The notes under the pieces are model-generated. The model saw nothing but the letters and a program-made list of their open reading frames with translations. It was not told the DNA's origin and searched no databases. The position numbers were made by a program, and so were the translations under genes. This document shows, piece by piece, positions 37,666-46,026 of a stretch of DNA of 46,769 nucleotides. How positions within the stretch are numbered: the first letter of the stretch is position 1; every line of letters starts with the position of its first letter. Origin of the DNA: Thermostichus vulcanus str. 'Rupite' (GTDB taxonomy: Bacteria; Cyanobacteriota; Cyanobacteriia; Thermostichales; Thermostichaceae); assembly GCF_022848905.1 (NCBI RefSeq), contig NZ_JAFIRA010000031.1:1-46769 (forward strand). The letters run 5' to 3'.

Positions 37666-39724
37666 GAATGGGATCCCTCACGCCACCATCGCCAAGCTGT
37701 GCCAGTCTAGCCCAGTGGGGAAACGCCTGCCGGATGCTCTCTACGTCCACCATTCGGCTCTTTGCCACCTGGATCCCCAGCTTCAGTGCCTCGAACAGTC
37801 CGCCCGTCAACACCTGCCCTCCCCCAACGGCTTCACCCTGGTCAAGTTCTCCCTCACCCAACCCAAACTCTCCTATCTCACCTACCCCGACTTCGATACG
37901 GATCCCCATCCAGCTTTGCACCACAGCACCCAGGTGGATCTCAGCACTGGACAGGTGAGCGAGCAAGACTACAGCCGCCGCCCCAATCCCCCCATCCTGC
38001 ACCGCAAAGAAGCCTTCGTTGCCCCCGACTATCCTCACTTTGAAACTTTTCAAGCTCTCACCCAAGCCGAAGAACGCCACGAGCTTCTGAAAGACTCCCA
38101 CCACATCGGCACTCAACAGGGCTGGAATGCTCGCCTGCAACAACACGGGATCCACATTCAAAATCATCAACTCAGCCACTCCCCCCGCTCCTGCCCCACC
38201 ATCCACCGCCACCGCGCCGCCATCGTCCGCCCTGACTTATCCAAACCTGTCCGGGTCGCCCTCGAAGCCGGGATCCTCACCCCCGCCACCACCTTCTTCG
38301 ACTACGGCTGTGGTCACGGCAATGACCATCAACGGCTAGCCCGCCAAGGATTTACCTCAGAAGGCTGGGATCCCCACTTTCGCCCCCATACTCCCAGGAT
38401 CCCAGCTGATATCGTCAATCTGGGCTATGTCATCAATGTGATTGAGGATCCGGCAGAGCGGCGAGAAGCCCTGCTCAATGCCTGGAACCTCACCCAACGA
38501 GTCCTGATTGTGGCTGCCCAAGTGCTGCTCGACAATGCCACCCAGGGCCAAATCGCCTATGGAGACGGCATCATCACCCGCCGCAACACCTTTCAAAAGT
38601 ATTTCGACCAACAGGAACTCAAAACCTACATCGACCAGGTGCTAGAGGTTGACGCCATCCCCGTCGCCCTGGGGATCTACTTTGTCTTCCGTGATGAAGC
38701 CCAAGCCCAGAGCTTCCGCGCCTCCCGCTTTAGATCCCATGCCACCACCCCCCGCATCCGCCTTCAGGTCAAACGCTTTGACAATTACCGGGAACTGCTC
38801 ACCCCCCTGATGGATTTCGTTACCGAACGGGGACGGATGCCCATCAAAGGGGAATTGCCCACAGAGTCCGAGATCGTCCAAGAGTTTGGATCCCTGCATC
38901 GTGCCTTCCAGGTGATTTTGCAGGTTACCGACCAAGCCGAGTGGCATCAAATCGCAGAACGGCGAAAACAGGATCTGATGCTCTATCTGGCACTGAGCAA
39001 CTTTGGTCGCCGTCCCAAACTCAGCCACCTGGCTCCCGAAACCCAAACCGACCTCAAATCCCTGTTTGGCAGCTACCGACAAGCCTGTACCGAAGCGGAT
39101 GCCATGCTCCACAGCTTGGGAGATTTGAGTCTGGTGGCCCAAAAATGTCAGTCCAGCCCCGTAGGGCTCCAGGGATCCCGTTCCTTTATGGTTCATGTCT
39201 CTGCCCTGGAGAGGCTGGATCCCGTCTTGAGGCTCTACGAAGGCTGCGCTAGTCGCACCATTGGCCGCCCGGATGAAGCCACCTTGGTCAAGTTTCAGAC
39301 CCAAAAGCCCAAGATTGCCTACTTGTTTGTCCCCGACTTCGACCGGGATCCCCATCCTGCTATCCACACCCGCATGGAAGTTGATCTTCGCACTCTGCGC
39401 GTCCATTACCAAGATTTCAAGCCGGAAGAAAACCCCCCCATCCTGCACCGCAAAGAAGCCCTGGTCGCCCCCGACTATCCCCTCTACGAGAAATTTGCCA
39501 AACTTACCCGCCAGGAAGAAGACTGGGGACTGCTGGATGATGAATCTCTGATCTCCAAACGTTGGGGCTGGGAACGCTGCTTAGCTGACCATTGTGCCAC
39601 TCTGCAAGGGCATCGTCTGGTTTGGCGTAAAGATGGGAATCCCTACACCATCAAGATCCTCCGCTCTCAGATGCGCGCTCGGCAGAAACAACGACCGGAT
39701 TCAGCGGGGGATGATCCTGGCTAG
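37664..39724 (+). CDS. Phosphorothioation-associated putative methyltransferase
   Basis: This 686-residue protein looks like the family annotated as 'DNA phosphorothioation-associated putative methyltransferase', found mostly in cyanobacteria with Dnd/Ssp genes (from memory). The middle has a SAM-binding motif FFDYGCGHGND at about 209-219, then EGWDPHFRP and IVNLGYVINVIEDPAERREAL. It is bracketed by two related domains: residues about 9-170 and 485-680 share CQSSPVG, a short HxSAL element, 'TLVKF', 'DRDPHPAIH'-like and NPPILHRKEAxVAPDYP blocks. The substrate is not known. It is rich in GGATCC. Confidence 0.8.
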   Translation: MNGIPHATIAKLCQSSPVGKRLPDALYVHHSALCHLDPQLQCLEQSARQHLPSPNGFTLVKFSLTQPKLSYLTYPDFDTDPHPALHHSTQVDLSTGQVSEQDYSRRPNPPILHRKEAFVAPDYPHFETFQALTQAEERHELLKDSHHIGTQQGWNARLQQHGIHIQNHQLSHSPRSCPTIHRHRAAIVRPDLSKPVRVALEAGILTPATTFFDYGCGHGNDHQRLARQGFTSEGWDPHFRPHTPRIPADIVNLGYVINVIEDPAERREALLNAWNLTQRVLIVAAQVLLDNATQGQIAYGDGIITRRNTFQKYFDQQELKTYIDQVLEVDAIPVALGIYFVFRDEAQAQSFRASRFRSHATTPRIRLQVKRFDNYRELLTPLMDFVTERGRMPIKGELPTESEIVQEFGSLHRAFQVILQVTDQAEWHQIAERRKQDLMLYLALSNFGRRPKLSHLAPETQTDLKSLFGSYRQACTEADAMLHSLGDLSLVAQKCQSSPVGLQGSRSFMVHVSALERLDPVLRLYEGCASRTIGRPDEATLVKFQTQKPKIAYLFVPDFDRDPHPAIHTRMEVDLRTLRVHYQDFKPEENPPILHRKEALVAPDYPLYEKFAKLTRQEEDWGLLDDESLISKRWGWERCLADHCATLQGHRLVWRKDGNPYTIKILRSQMRARQKQRPDSAGDDPG

Positions 39725-39786
39725 CTCCACCCCATGAGCTGACACCGTTACATGGACCGTTGGGAGCCACTAACGCTCGTTAATGC

Positions 39787-41115
39787 TTATCCCAGGGATC
39801 CGGTCACTCGCTGTAACGTGGGGATGAAATCTGGGTAAGAAATGCGGGCACAATCCGCCCCAGCCAAAGTTGTGGATCCCTGGGCGCCCAAAGCCGCCAC
39901 CATTAGGCTCATGGCAATGCGGTGATCCTCATGGCTATCTACCTCCGCTCCCTGCAGAGGGATCCCTCCTTGGATTTCTAAGCCATCAGGATGTTCCCGC
40001 ACCCGCGCCCCCAGACGACCCAGCTCCTGTGCCATAGCGGCCAACCGATCACTTTCTTTCACCCGCAGCTCTGCCGCATCTCGAATCACCGTCACCCCCT
40101 CTGCAAAAGCTGCCGCCACCGCCAACACCGGGATCTCATCGATCAACGTCGGGATCCGGTCGCCCGCAATGGTGCAGCCCCGTAAGGGAGCCGAACGCAC
40201 CCGCAAATTGCCCAAAGGCTCACCCGCAATTTCTCGCGCATTCTCGATCTGAATATCTGCCCCCATTTCCCTGAGCACCTCCAATACACCGGTGCGGGTG
40301 GGGTTCAAGCCGACATTCTCCAGAAGCAATTCACTCTCGGGCAGAATCGAGCCGGCCACCAACCAAAAGGCCGCCGAACTGATATCCCCCGGTACGGTCA
40401 CCGCTTGCCCCCGCAACCGGGATCCCCCCACAACGGCTACGGTTTTCTCCTCCGGATCCGCCTTGATCTCGGCCCCAAAGGCCCGTAGCATCCGCTCAGA
40501 ATGATCCCGCGAAAGCGCCGGTTCCGTCACTTGCGTGGTGCCTTCCGCCAACAGACCCGCCAACAAAAGGCAAGATTTCACTTGGGCCGAGGCTACCGGA
40601 GAGTGATAGTGAATCCCTTTGAGGGATCCCCCCTGCACAGCCAAAGGAGCGAGATTTCCTCCGGCCCGACCCCAAATCTGTGCCCCCATCAGTCGCAAGG
40701 GATCCACCACTCGTCGCATCGGTCGGGAACGCAGGGAGCCATCCCCCGTCACGGCAAAAAAGCGCCCGGCATGGCCAGCCAGGATCCCCAACATCAGCCG
40801 CATCGTCGTCCCAGAATTGCCCGCATTCAAAACATCCATCGGTTCTTGCAGCTGGCCCAAACCAATCCCCTGGATGCGCACCCAGTCCGTATTCAGCTCA
40901 GAAATCTCCGCCCCCATGGCCCGAAAGCACGCAGCCGTACTACGGGGATCCTCCCCCAGCAGCAGCCCTTGAATCGTGGTTTCCCCTTCCGCCAGGGATC
41001 CCAGCATCAAAGCCCGATGGGAAATGGATTTATCCCCAGGAATACGGACTTGGCCCCGCAGACCAGAAACAGGGGACACAATCAGGGCACGGGCAGAAGA
41101 ATCGGTTTGCAACAC
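39787..41115 (-). CDS. aroA: 3-phosphoshikimate 1-carboxyvinyltransferase (EPSP synthase)
   Basis: AroA joins phosphoenolpyruvate and shikimate-3-phosphate in the shikimate pathway. The 442-residue protein has the N-terminal substrate loop [14 protein letters not shown], the PEP-binding [40 protein letters not shown] with its catalytic acidic residue, [13 protein letters not shown] and the C-terminal [11 protein letters not shown]. Length and all motifs are normal. Convergent with the methyltransferase, 62 bp away; it marks the right-hand edge of the defence island. Confidence 0.96.
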   Translation of the reverse strand: MLQTDSSARALIVSPVSGLRGQVRIPGDKSISHRALMLGSLAEGETTIQGLLLGEDPRSTAACFRAMGAEISELNTDWVRIQGIGLGQLQEPMDVLNAGNSGTTMRLMLGILAGHAGRFFAVTGDGSLRSRPMRRVVDPLRLMGAQIWGRAGGNLAPLAVQGGSLKGIHYHSPVASAQVKSCLLLAGLLAEGTTQVTEPALSRDHSERMLRAFGAEIKADPEEKTVAVVGGSRLRGQAVTVPGDISSAAFWLVAGSILPESELLLENVGLNPTRTGVLEVLREMGADIQIENAREIAGEPLGNLRVRSAPLRGCTIAGDRIPTLIDEIPVLAVAAAFAEGVTVIRDAAELRVKESDRLAAMAQELGRLGARVREHPDGLEIQGGIPLQGAEVDSHEDHRIAMSLMVAALGAQGSTTLAGADCARISYPDFIPTLQRVTGSLG

Positions 41116-41402
41116 AGCAGACGTTACAGAAGTTCAGGCAGTCTCAATCATACTCGTACCCGTGCTGGCGATTCCCTCCAGGTTGCGGGTCACCGTTGCC
41201 ATGACCCTGACCGGCTTGACAGGCTGTCTTTTGACGGGATCCGCCGCTGTTGTGGAGGATAAACAGTAACAACATGGATTCCTAGGTCGAGGTTGGCCTC
41301 GGCCTTTTATTTTGGTTATTTGGGTGGGGTTTTGCGCCCTTTGCCCACAAGACAAGTCTGAGAAATCCTGATTAAAATCAAGCAAATGCCTCTAACGAAG
41401 TC
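41116..41402. other. Intergenic region between aroA and the DUF4332 gene
   Basis: Holds the aroA promoter region, a hairpin terminator in plus orientation (41285-41313) and the leader of the DUF4332 gene. A short plus-strand frame ending at 41269 (MTLTGLTGCLLTGSAAVVE... from ATG about 41201) is hydrophobic in part, but I cannot assign it. Its position just upstream of the terminator makes a tiny gene conceivable. Confidence 0.3.
41285..41313 (+). terminator. Hairpin terminator with T-rich tail
   Basis: GGTCGAGG (41285-41292) pairs with CCTCGGCC (41297-41304), including one G-T pair, around the loop TTGG. TTTTATTTT follows. On the plus strand this is a good intrinsic terminator, yet no recognised plus-strand gene lies upstream, so it either ends an unannotated small transcript or blocks antisense transcription. 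Confidence 0.6.
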
Positions 41403-41861
41403 GTGTCTTCCTCTAGCCAGCCTGTAGAGCCTCTCCCCGCGCCTGTCGATTGGCCATTGAGTCGGATCCCGGGGATTAGCGCTGCCGATCAATCTGCCTT
41501 GAAGAAAGCGGGCATTGAATCGACCCAGCACTTGCTGGATTATTGTTCCACGGCAGCGCAGCAGCAAGCCCTTTCCACCCAACTGAAGATCCCTTTGCGC
41601 TTTATTCACAAATGGGTGGCGCTAGCGGATTTGGCCCAGATACCTTCGGTGGGGCCAGAAGGTTGTGGGCTACTGTTACATGCAGGCATAGTGTCGGTGG
41701 AGCAGTTGGCGCAGGGATCCCCGCAGGCACTGCATCGCAACCTTTGCCGTCTTCAGGTGAGATCCCTGGGACAACGGGGGAGCCAACTGAGTTTTGCACA
41801 AGTCACAGAGTGGATTCGCCAAGCGCAACAAAGAACCCAGGGAATCTCCAGTGGATCCTGA
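41403..41861 (+). CDS. DUF4332 domain protein
   Basis: GTG at 41403 opens a 152-residue protein made of helix-hairpin-helix-like modules. 'LSRIPGISAADQSALKKAGIESTQHLL' is followed by 'LADLAQIPSVGPEGCGLLLHAGIVSVEQLA', the tandem pattern of DUF4332 (PF14229). Such modules resemble those of nucleic acid-binding proteins, but a function is not established. It is 36 bp upstream of a polysaccharide deacetylase gene on the same strand. Confidence 0.78.
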   Translation: MSSSSQPVEPLPAPVDWPLSRIPGISAADQSALKKAGIESTQHLLDYCSTAAQQQALSTQLKIPLRFIHKWVALADLAQIPSVGPEGCGLLLHAGIVSVEQLAQGSPQALHRNLCRLQVRSLGQRGSQLSFAQVTEWIRQAQQRTQGISSGS

Positions 41862-41897
41862 ATGAGGACTCTAATCTCTAACTGGGAATAAAGCATT

Positions 41898-42578
41898 GTG
41901 GTTCCTCCTCCTCAAGTTCTACCCCCATTCCTTTACCCGCCTCTGCATTGGGGGCTGAAAACCCTTTTCCCAGACTGTTTGTGGGAATTACCGATCCTCC
42001 CGAAGACTCAGCCGGTTGCCCTCACCTTTGACGATGGCCCCCATCCCGACTACACCCCGCCTCTGCTGGAGGTTTTGGCGCACTTTCAGGTACCTGGCAA
42101 TTTTTTTGTCCTCGGCGAACGGGTGCAGCGCTGGCCTCATCTGGCTCAAGAGATCGTCCAGCAAGGCCATCACATCGGCCTCCACGGTTGGCAACATCAC
42201 TCCTTTACCCAACTGACTCAGGAAGCACTGCACCAAAGCCTAACCCGAACCCAAGCTGCTTTGGCCGAAGCGTGTGGCGGGATCCCCGGTGATTACCGGG
42301 ATGTGCGCCCGCCCAACGGCTTGTTTTGGCCACAAACCCTTACGCATCTGCGGGAGTGGGGGTTGCGAGTGGTGATGTGGAGTGTGGTTCCAGAAGACTG
42401 GTTAGCTCCGCCGGTAGAGGTGGTGCTGGAGCGCATTCTCACTCAAGTGCGGGCGGGATCCATCATCGTGCTTCATGATGGGAGCCAGGGGGGATCCCAG
42501 GTGGCTGCCATCACCCAGCAGTTGATCCCTAAGTTACAGGAACGGAGCTTTCAGTTGGTTCGCCTCTCGGATCCCTGA
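41898..42578 (+). CDS. Polysaccharide deacetylase (NodB homology)
   Basis: The 226-residue protein (GTG start 41898) has NodB motif 1 TFDDGPHPDYT with the catalytic and metal Asp pair, motif 2 HIGLHGWQHHSFT with the metal histidines, motif 3 DVRPPNGLFWP, and motif 5 IIVLHDGS. It should deacetylate N-acetyl sugars of a surface polysaccharide or peptidoglycan. There is no clear signal peptide, only a short hydrophobic N-terminus. It follows the DUF4332 gene on the same strand. Confidence 0.9.
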   Translation: MVPPPQVLPPFLYPPLHWGLKTLFPDCLWELPILPKTQPVALTFDDGPHPDYTPPLLEVLAHFQVPGNFFVLGERVQRWPHLAQEIVQQGHHIGLHGWQHHSFTQLTQEALHQSLTRTQAALAEACGGIPGDYRDVRPPNGLFWPQTLTHLREWGLRVVMWSVVPEDWLAPPVEVVLERILTQVRAGSIIVLHDGSQGGSQVAAITQQLIPKLQERSFQLVRLSDP

Positions 42579-42643
42579 GAACTATTCCGGTTGGGTGAGA
42601 AATTGAATACAGTAAAGTCAAGCACAGGCATGGGAGCAAGGCC

Positions 42644-43423
42644 ATGGGCGCACGCAAAGTCATCTACGGCATTTTCGGGCAACGGGCGGGCAGCGTCATT
42701 GTCGGCACCTGGAACTGGCTGTGGGGGATCCCTGTGGATAAGGGCGGTACTGGAGCGGTGATGGTGGCGGAAGAATCCCTGCGCACCATGCAAGAATCCG
42801 TCCAGCGCCTCACCGAAGCTGTGGCCACTCAGGTGGCGGCCTACCAGCGGGCCGAGCAGAAGTACATGCAAAAGGTACGTGAGTATCAATCTCTGGAGAA
42901 CAAGGCTCGTCTTGCCGCCCAACGGGGAGATCAAGAGGCGGCCCGGTTGGCCATGGCGCAAGCCCTACAAATTGAAGCGATCCTCGGCCCCCTCAAGGAA
43001 AATGTCGAAACTGCCGACCGCTACGTTACAGCGGCCAAGCAAAAACTGGCCCGCGAGAAAGAAAAGCTCACCACCTACAAGAATGAGCTGAGCAACATGA
43101 AGGACATCAACGAGGTAAACCAAGCCCTCGAACAGATGACCCGTGTGAACAATGCCTACAATATCGACTCTGCTAAGTCCCAATTTGAAGCAGCCAAAAA
43201 CGCAGTCCAGGCCCGACAGTTCAAAACCCGCGCCATGAGCGAACTTTCGGAGGATCGCAGCGAACAGATCGCCGCCCAACTGGATAACATGGCAATGGAT
43301 GATGAGGTGTCGCGCCGTCTGGCTATGTTAACGGGGCAGAGCAACCCCCAAGCAAATCTGCCAATGCCGGATCTGGACTTTGAGGTGAAGTCCCCCCAAC
43401 AGCGGCAGCAGCCTCCTCAGTAG
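42644..43423 (+). CDS. PspA/IM30-like coiled-coil protein
   Basis: A 259-residue protein dominated by charged helices from residue 40 to about 220 (e.g. SVQRLTEAVATQVAAYQRAEQKYMQKVREY), resembling PspA/IM30 (Vipp1) membrane-remodelling proteins. The N-terminus differs from typical PspA: it has a hydrophobic GSVIVGTWNWLWG segment rather than the amphipathic helix, and the C-terminus is a polar Q/P-rich tail. The family call is by overall composition and pattern; another coiled-coil family is possible. Confidence 0.68.
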   Translation: MGARKVIYGIFGQRAGSVIVGTWNWLWGIPVDKGGTGAVMVAEESLRTMQESVQRLTEAVATQVAAYQRAEQKYMQKVREYQSLENKARLAAQRGDQEAARLAMAQALQIEAILGPLKENVETADRYVTAAKQKLAREKEKLTTYKNELSNMKDINEVNQALEQMTRVNNAYNIDSAKSQFEAAKNAVQARQFKTRAMSELSEDRSEQIAAQLDNMAMDDEVSRRLAMLTGQSNPQANLPMPDLDFEVKSPQQRQQPPQ

Positions 43424-43479
43424 GTTGGTTCAGTAGGTCGGTAGCCCAGTCCCCTGTAACTCCACTCTGTCACACTCTG

Positions 43480-44490
43480 TCACGACACTCCCCAATCGCG
43501 CGGATGGCGTAGCACCTCGTAGAGCTTCGCTTCCCAGGTGTTGGGTTCCGGTTCATAGCCGTATTCCCAGCGCACCAAGGGTGGCAAGGACATCAAAATC
43601 GATTCCGTCCGTCCCTGGGTCTGCAAGCCAAAGATTGTTCCCCGGTCGTATACCAAGTTGAACTCCACGTAGCGTCCGCGACGATACAACTGAAACTGCC
43701 GCTCCCGCTCTCCCCATTCCATTTGCTGCCGCCGTTCCACAATCGGCACATAGGCGGGCAAAAAGGACTGGCCACAAGCCTGAACCAACTGAAACAGATG
43801 TTCCCAACTGCGGGATCCCACCCGGACTTGTAAAGACGGAGGTTGCGGATCCCCGTCCACCTGACCCTCAGGTCGGTACACCAAACCGGCCCGTTCGTCC
43901 TGATAATCGAAGAAAATACCCCCAATGCCGCGGGCCTCACCCCGATGGGGCAAGAAAAAGTACTGATCACACCATGTTTTGAAAATAGGGTAGTAGACAG
44001 GATCCAGCGCATCACAGGCTGCCCGAATCGTCCGGTGGAAGTGAACAGCATCCTCCTCGAACAGGTAGTAGGGGGTGAGATCCATGCCACCGCCAAACCA
44101 CCACACCGACCCCGCTTCAAAATAGCGATAGTTCAAATGCACCGTCGGCACATACGGGTTGCGCGGATGCAACACCATCGAGGTACCTGTGGCATAGAAG
44201 GAGTGACCTTCTGCCTCTGGGCGTTGTTTCAGGATCGAGGGCGGCAAATGGGATCCGAAGACCTCAGAAAAGTTAACGCCTCCTTGTTCAAAAACCCGCC
44301 CCTGCTGAATCACCCGCGAGCGCCCGCCACCGCCACCGGGCCGTTCCCAACGATCCTCCCGGAACTGGGCTTCACCATCCACAGCCTCCAAACGGGCACA
44401 GATGTCATCCTGGAGCTGCCGCAGGAATTGACCCACCTGTTGGCGGGCATCCACCGGCAGACCTACGGGGCTTGAGGTCAGCATTGTCAT
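43480..44490 (-). CDS. hemF: Oxygen-dependent coproporphyrinogen III oxidase
   Basis: HemF decarboxylates coproporphyrinogen III to protoporphyrinogen IX using O2. The 336-residue protein contains [26 protein letters not shown] in two readable blocks, [41 protein letters not shown], the signature [16 protein letters not shown], and [28 protein letters not shown]. All are diagnostic. The ATG at 44490 is used, although the family core starts shortly after. ycf34 lies upstream on the same strand, separated by about 109 bp. Confidence 0.97.
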   Translation of the reverse strand: MTMLTSSPVGLPVDARQQVGQFLRQLQDDICARLEAVDGEAQFREDRWERPGGGGGRSRVIQQGRVFEQGGVNFSEVFGSHLPPSILKQRPEAEGHSFYATGTSMVLHPRNPYVPTVHLNYRYFEAGSVWWFGGGMDLTPYYLFEEDAVHFHRTIRAACDALDPVYYPIFKTWCDQYFFLPHRGEARGIGGIFFDYQDERAGLVYRPEGQVDGDPQPPSLQVRVGSRSWEHLFQLVQACGQSFLPAYVPIVERRQQMEWGERERQFQLYRRGRYVEFNLVYDRGTIFGLQTQGRTESILMSLPPLVRWEYGYEPEPNTWEAKLYEVLRHPRDWGVS

Positions 44491-44599
44491 CGCAGATCGT
44501 TATTGGGAGAGTATTGGAAAGTTGCTTGGGAAAAGGACGCTGCCACTCGCCTCCCTCGACAAGCTGGTTCGACAGAGTGTTGCAGTGACCAGAGCCATT

Positions 44600-44842
44600 T
44601 TAGGTGGGAACCGCCTCATAAGGACGCAGCCGTGCCCATTTGTTACGTTCTTCCTGAAAGCTTTGGCAACCTACCACATCCCATTCCATTTCCGTGCCAC
44701 CGTTGCGAATATTCACATTGATCTGGGGCCCTTGCGGTTCAAAATCGGGAGTTAGAGTCAGGTGAGGCTGTTGGTGCTGAGCTTCAACCGCGTGATAGGT
44801 GGTGCAGCGATCCACATAGTGGCAGTGAATACAAATACACAT
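44600..44842 (-). CDS. ycf34: Ycf34 family protein
   Basis: The open frame extends to TTG 45052, but the family begins at ATG 44842: MCICIHCHYVDRCTTYHAVE, followed by QPHLTLTPDFEPQGP, INVNI and MEWDVVGCQSF. This gives 80 residues with the conserved cysteine set (2, 4, 7, 13 and one near 63) that is thought to bind an Fe-S cluster. Ycf34 is conserved in cyanobacteria and plastids and has been linked to photosynthetic electron transport. The upstream 70 codons of the longer frame are low-complexity and not part of the family. Confidence 0.85.
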   Translation of the reverse strand: MCICIHCHYVDRCTTYHAVEAQHQQPHLTLTPDFEPQGPQINVNIRNGGTEMEWDVVGCQSFQEERNKWARLRPYEAVPT

Positions 44843-45222
44843 GGCTGTCGCCTTGACGATACACTGCAAGACCTTGACGATAACATTTCCGCCTCTGGGG
44901 GGCGGGGGATGTCTAGTTTTGTAAACCTTGCTTGAGACATTTCTTCGTAACACTTCTTTGTAAAGATGGGCATCCCGTTGGGACTTGTCTAAAATCTCGA
45001 CATACTCTCGGCATACTTCTGCTATCAGGGGCTCGATCCAGACTAGGATCAAGCGAACTCTTTTGAGTGGGCTGGGGACGGGGATCCCACGGTTAAGTGG
45101 CTTCTGGGACTACTGCTTGTCTTTCGGCACATCTGCAACACCCTGGAGAAAGCACGTTTTGTTGATCTCGTTTTGTTGATTTCATAAAGTCATAAAGAAA
45201 CCCGCATTCAGGAGGCACCCCC
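44843..45222. other. Intergenic region upstream of ycf34 and the small membrane protein gene
   Basis: This 380-bp divergent spacer should hold promoters for both ycf34 (minus) and the gene at 45223 (plus). Near the plus-strand gene, GTTTTGTTGAT occurs twice at 45156-45166 and 45170-45180, and CATAAAG twice at 45183-45189 and 45191-45197. I see no RNA gene and no terminator. One GGGATCCC-type site is present at about 45081. Confidence 0.4.
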
Positions 45223-45525
45223 ATGAATACCCACGACCGCTATCGCTTCATCTGCACCCTCTCCTTTGGGGATATCTACGGGCAGATCATCATTTGGCTG
45301 ATTGTGATCTTTGCCAGTTTGGCGGCAGCCCTTTCCCTGATGAATAGCCCTATCTATGCTTTTCTCACCATTGGTCTAATTTTGGTGATTTCTTTGCCTT
45401 TCCTGCTCTTTGCCTTTGTTACCACCTTGCTCAACCACATCGAGTTTGCGGTGGTTCCCCCCGAGGAAGAGAAAAGTCCGGCGACTTCCCCTGCTGCGCC
45501 GCAGGCGGCTGTTGGCCAAGCTTAA
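45223..45525 (+). CDS. Conserved small membrane protein of unknown function
   Basis: ATG 45223 follows an excellent AGGAGG ribosome site. The 100-residue protein has two transmembrane helices (about 20-40 and 46-70), starting YRFICTLSFGDIYGQIIIWLIVIF and ending LLFAFVTTLLNHIEF, then a polar P/A/E-rich tail. I recall similar small proteins in cyanobacteria, but I cannot name the family. It sits between ycf34 and a pentapeptide-repeat gene. Confidence 0.72.
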   Translation: MNTHDRYRFICTLSFGDIYGQIIIWLIVIFASLAAALSLMNSPIYAFLTIGLILVISLPFLLFAFVTTLLNHIEFAVVPPEEEKSPATSPAAPQAAVGQA

Positions 45526-45623
45526 ATGGGCACTATTACGCTATTTCAGTGTTATTTGGGTTACAGCCTGTGAGCTAAACTGCTTTGGAACACCCCTGCG
45601 AGACCTTCTCAGTGGAGCCGAGC

Positions 45624-46026
45624 ATGGATTCTGGAGCAGCGGGCATCACCGTTGCTGAGCTACTGCGTCGATATGCCCAAGGAGAACGAGACTTCCCCAA
45701 TGCCGTGCTGTTTGGGGCGGATCTGAGCGATCAAGATCTAAAAGGGATTTGCCTAACCCAGGCGTTTCTCAGCCAAGCCAACTTGGTGGGGGCCAATCTA
45801 TGGCTGGCGGATTTAAGTGGGGCCAGCTTGGCAGGCGCTAACTTGAGCGGGGCTTGTTTAAGTGGAGCCAGCTTGCGAGAGGCCAATTTGACGGAGTCCC
45901 ACCTACAGGAGACCGATCTGAGCGGGGCCAATTTGGGAGAAGCGAACCTGTTCATGGCCGACCTCCAGTATTCCTGCCTCAGCGGGGCGGAGATGTGGGG
46001 CAGTGTGCTGTGGCGGGCCAGCTTGT
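45624..46026 (+). pseudogene. Pentapeptide-repeat protein, interrupted by tnpB element copy 3
   Basis: ATG 45624 opens a short N-terminal helical cap (TVAELLRRYAQGERDF) followed by about 20 A(D/N)LXX pentapeptides (e.g. ANLVGANLWLADLSGASLAG), which fold as a right-handed quadrilateral beta-helix. After WRASLF (about codon 134) the sequence enters the inverted element at 46027. The frame then runs on in antisense tnpB sequence to 46262, which is not real protein. The rest of the gene would be beyond the window. Function of the intact protein is unknown. Confidence 0.8.

Noticed and set aside
38642-39448. Minus-strand frame of 268 codons inside the methyltransferase gene
   Set aside because: Glycine-rich translation mirrors the plus-strand codons; the plus strand has family motifs and a duplicated domain.
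40501-41262. Plus-strand frames of 117-253 codons opposite aroA
   Set aside because: Arg/Pro/Gln-rich shadows of a diagnostic EPSP synthase gene.
43843-44475. Plus-strand frame of 210 codons opposite hemF
   Set aside because: Antisense shadow of a gene with complete HemF signatures; no family features of its own.
44600-45052. A 150-residue protein starting at TTG 45052
   Set aside because: The family match (Ycf34) starts at ATG 44842; the added 70 codons include a PPPP run and show no conservation pattern.
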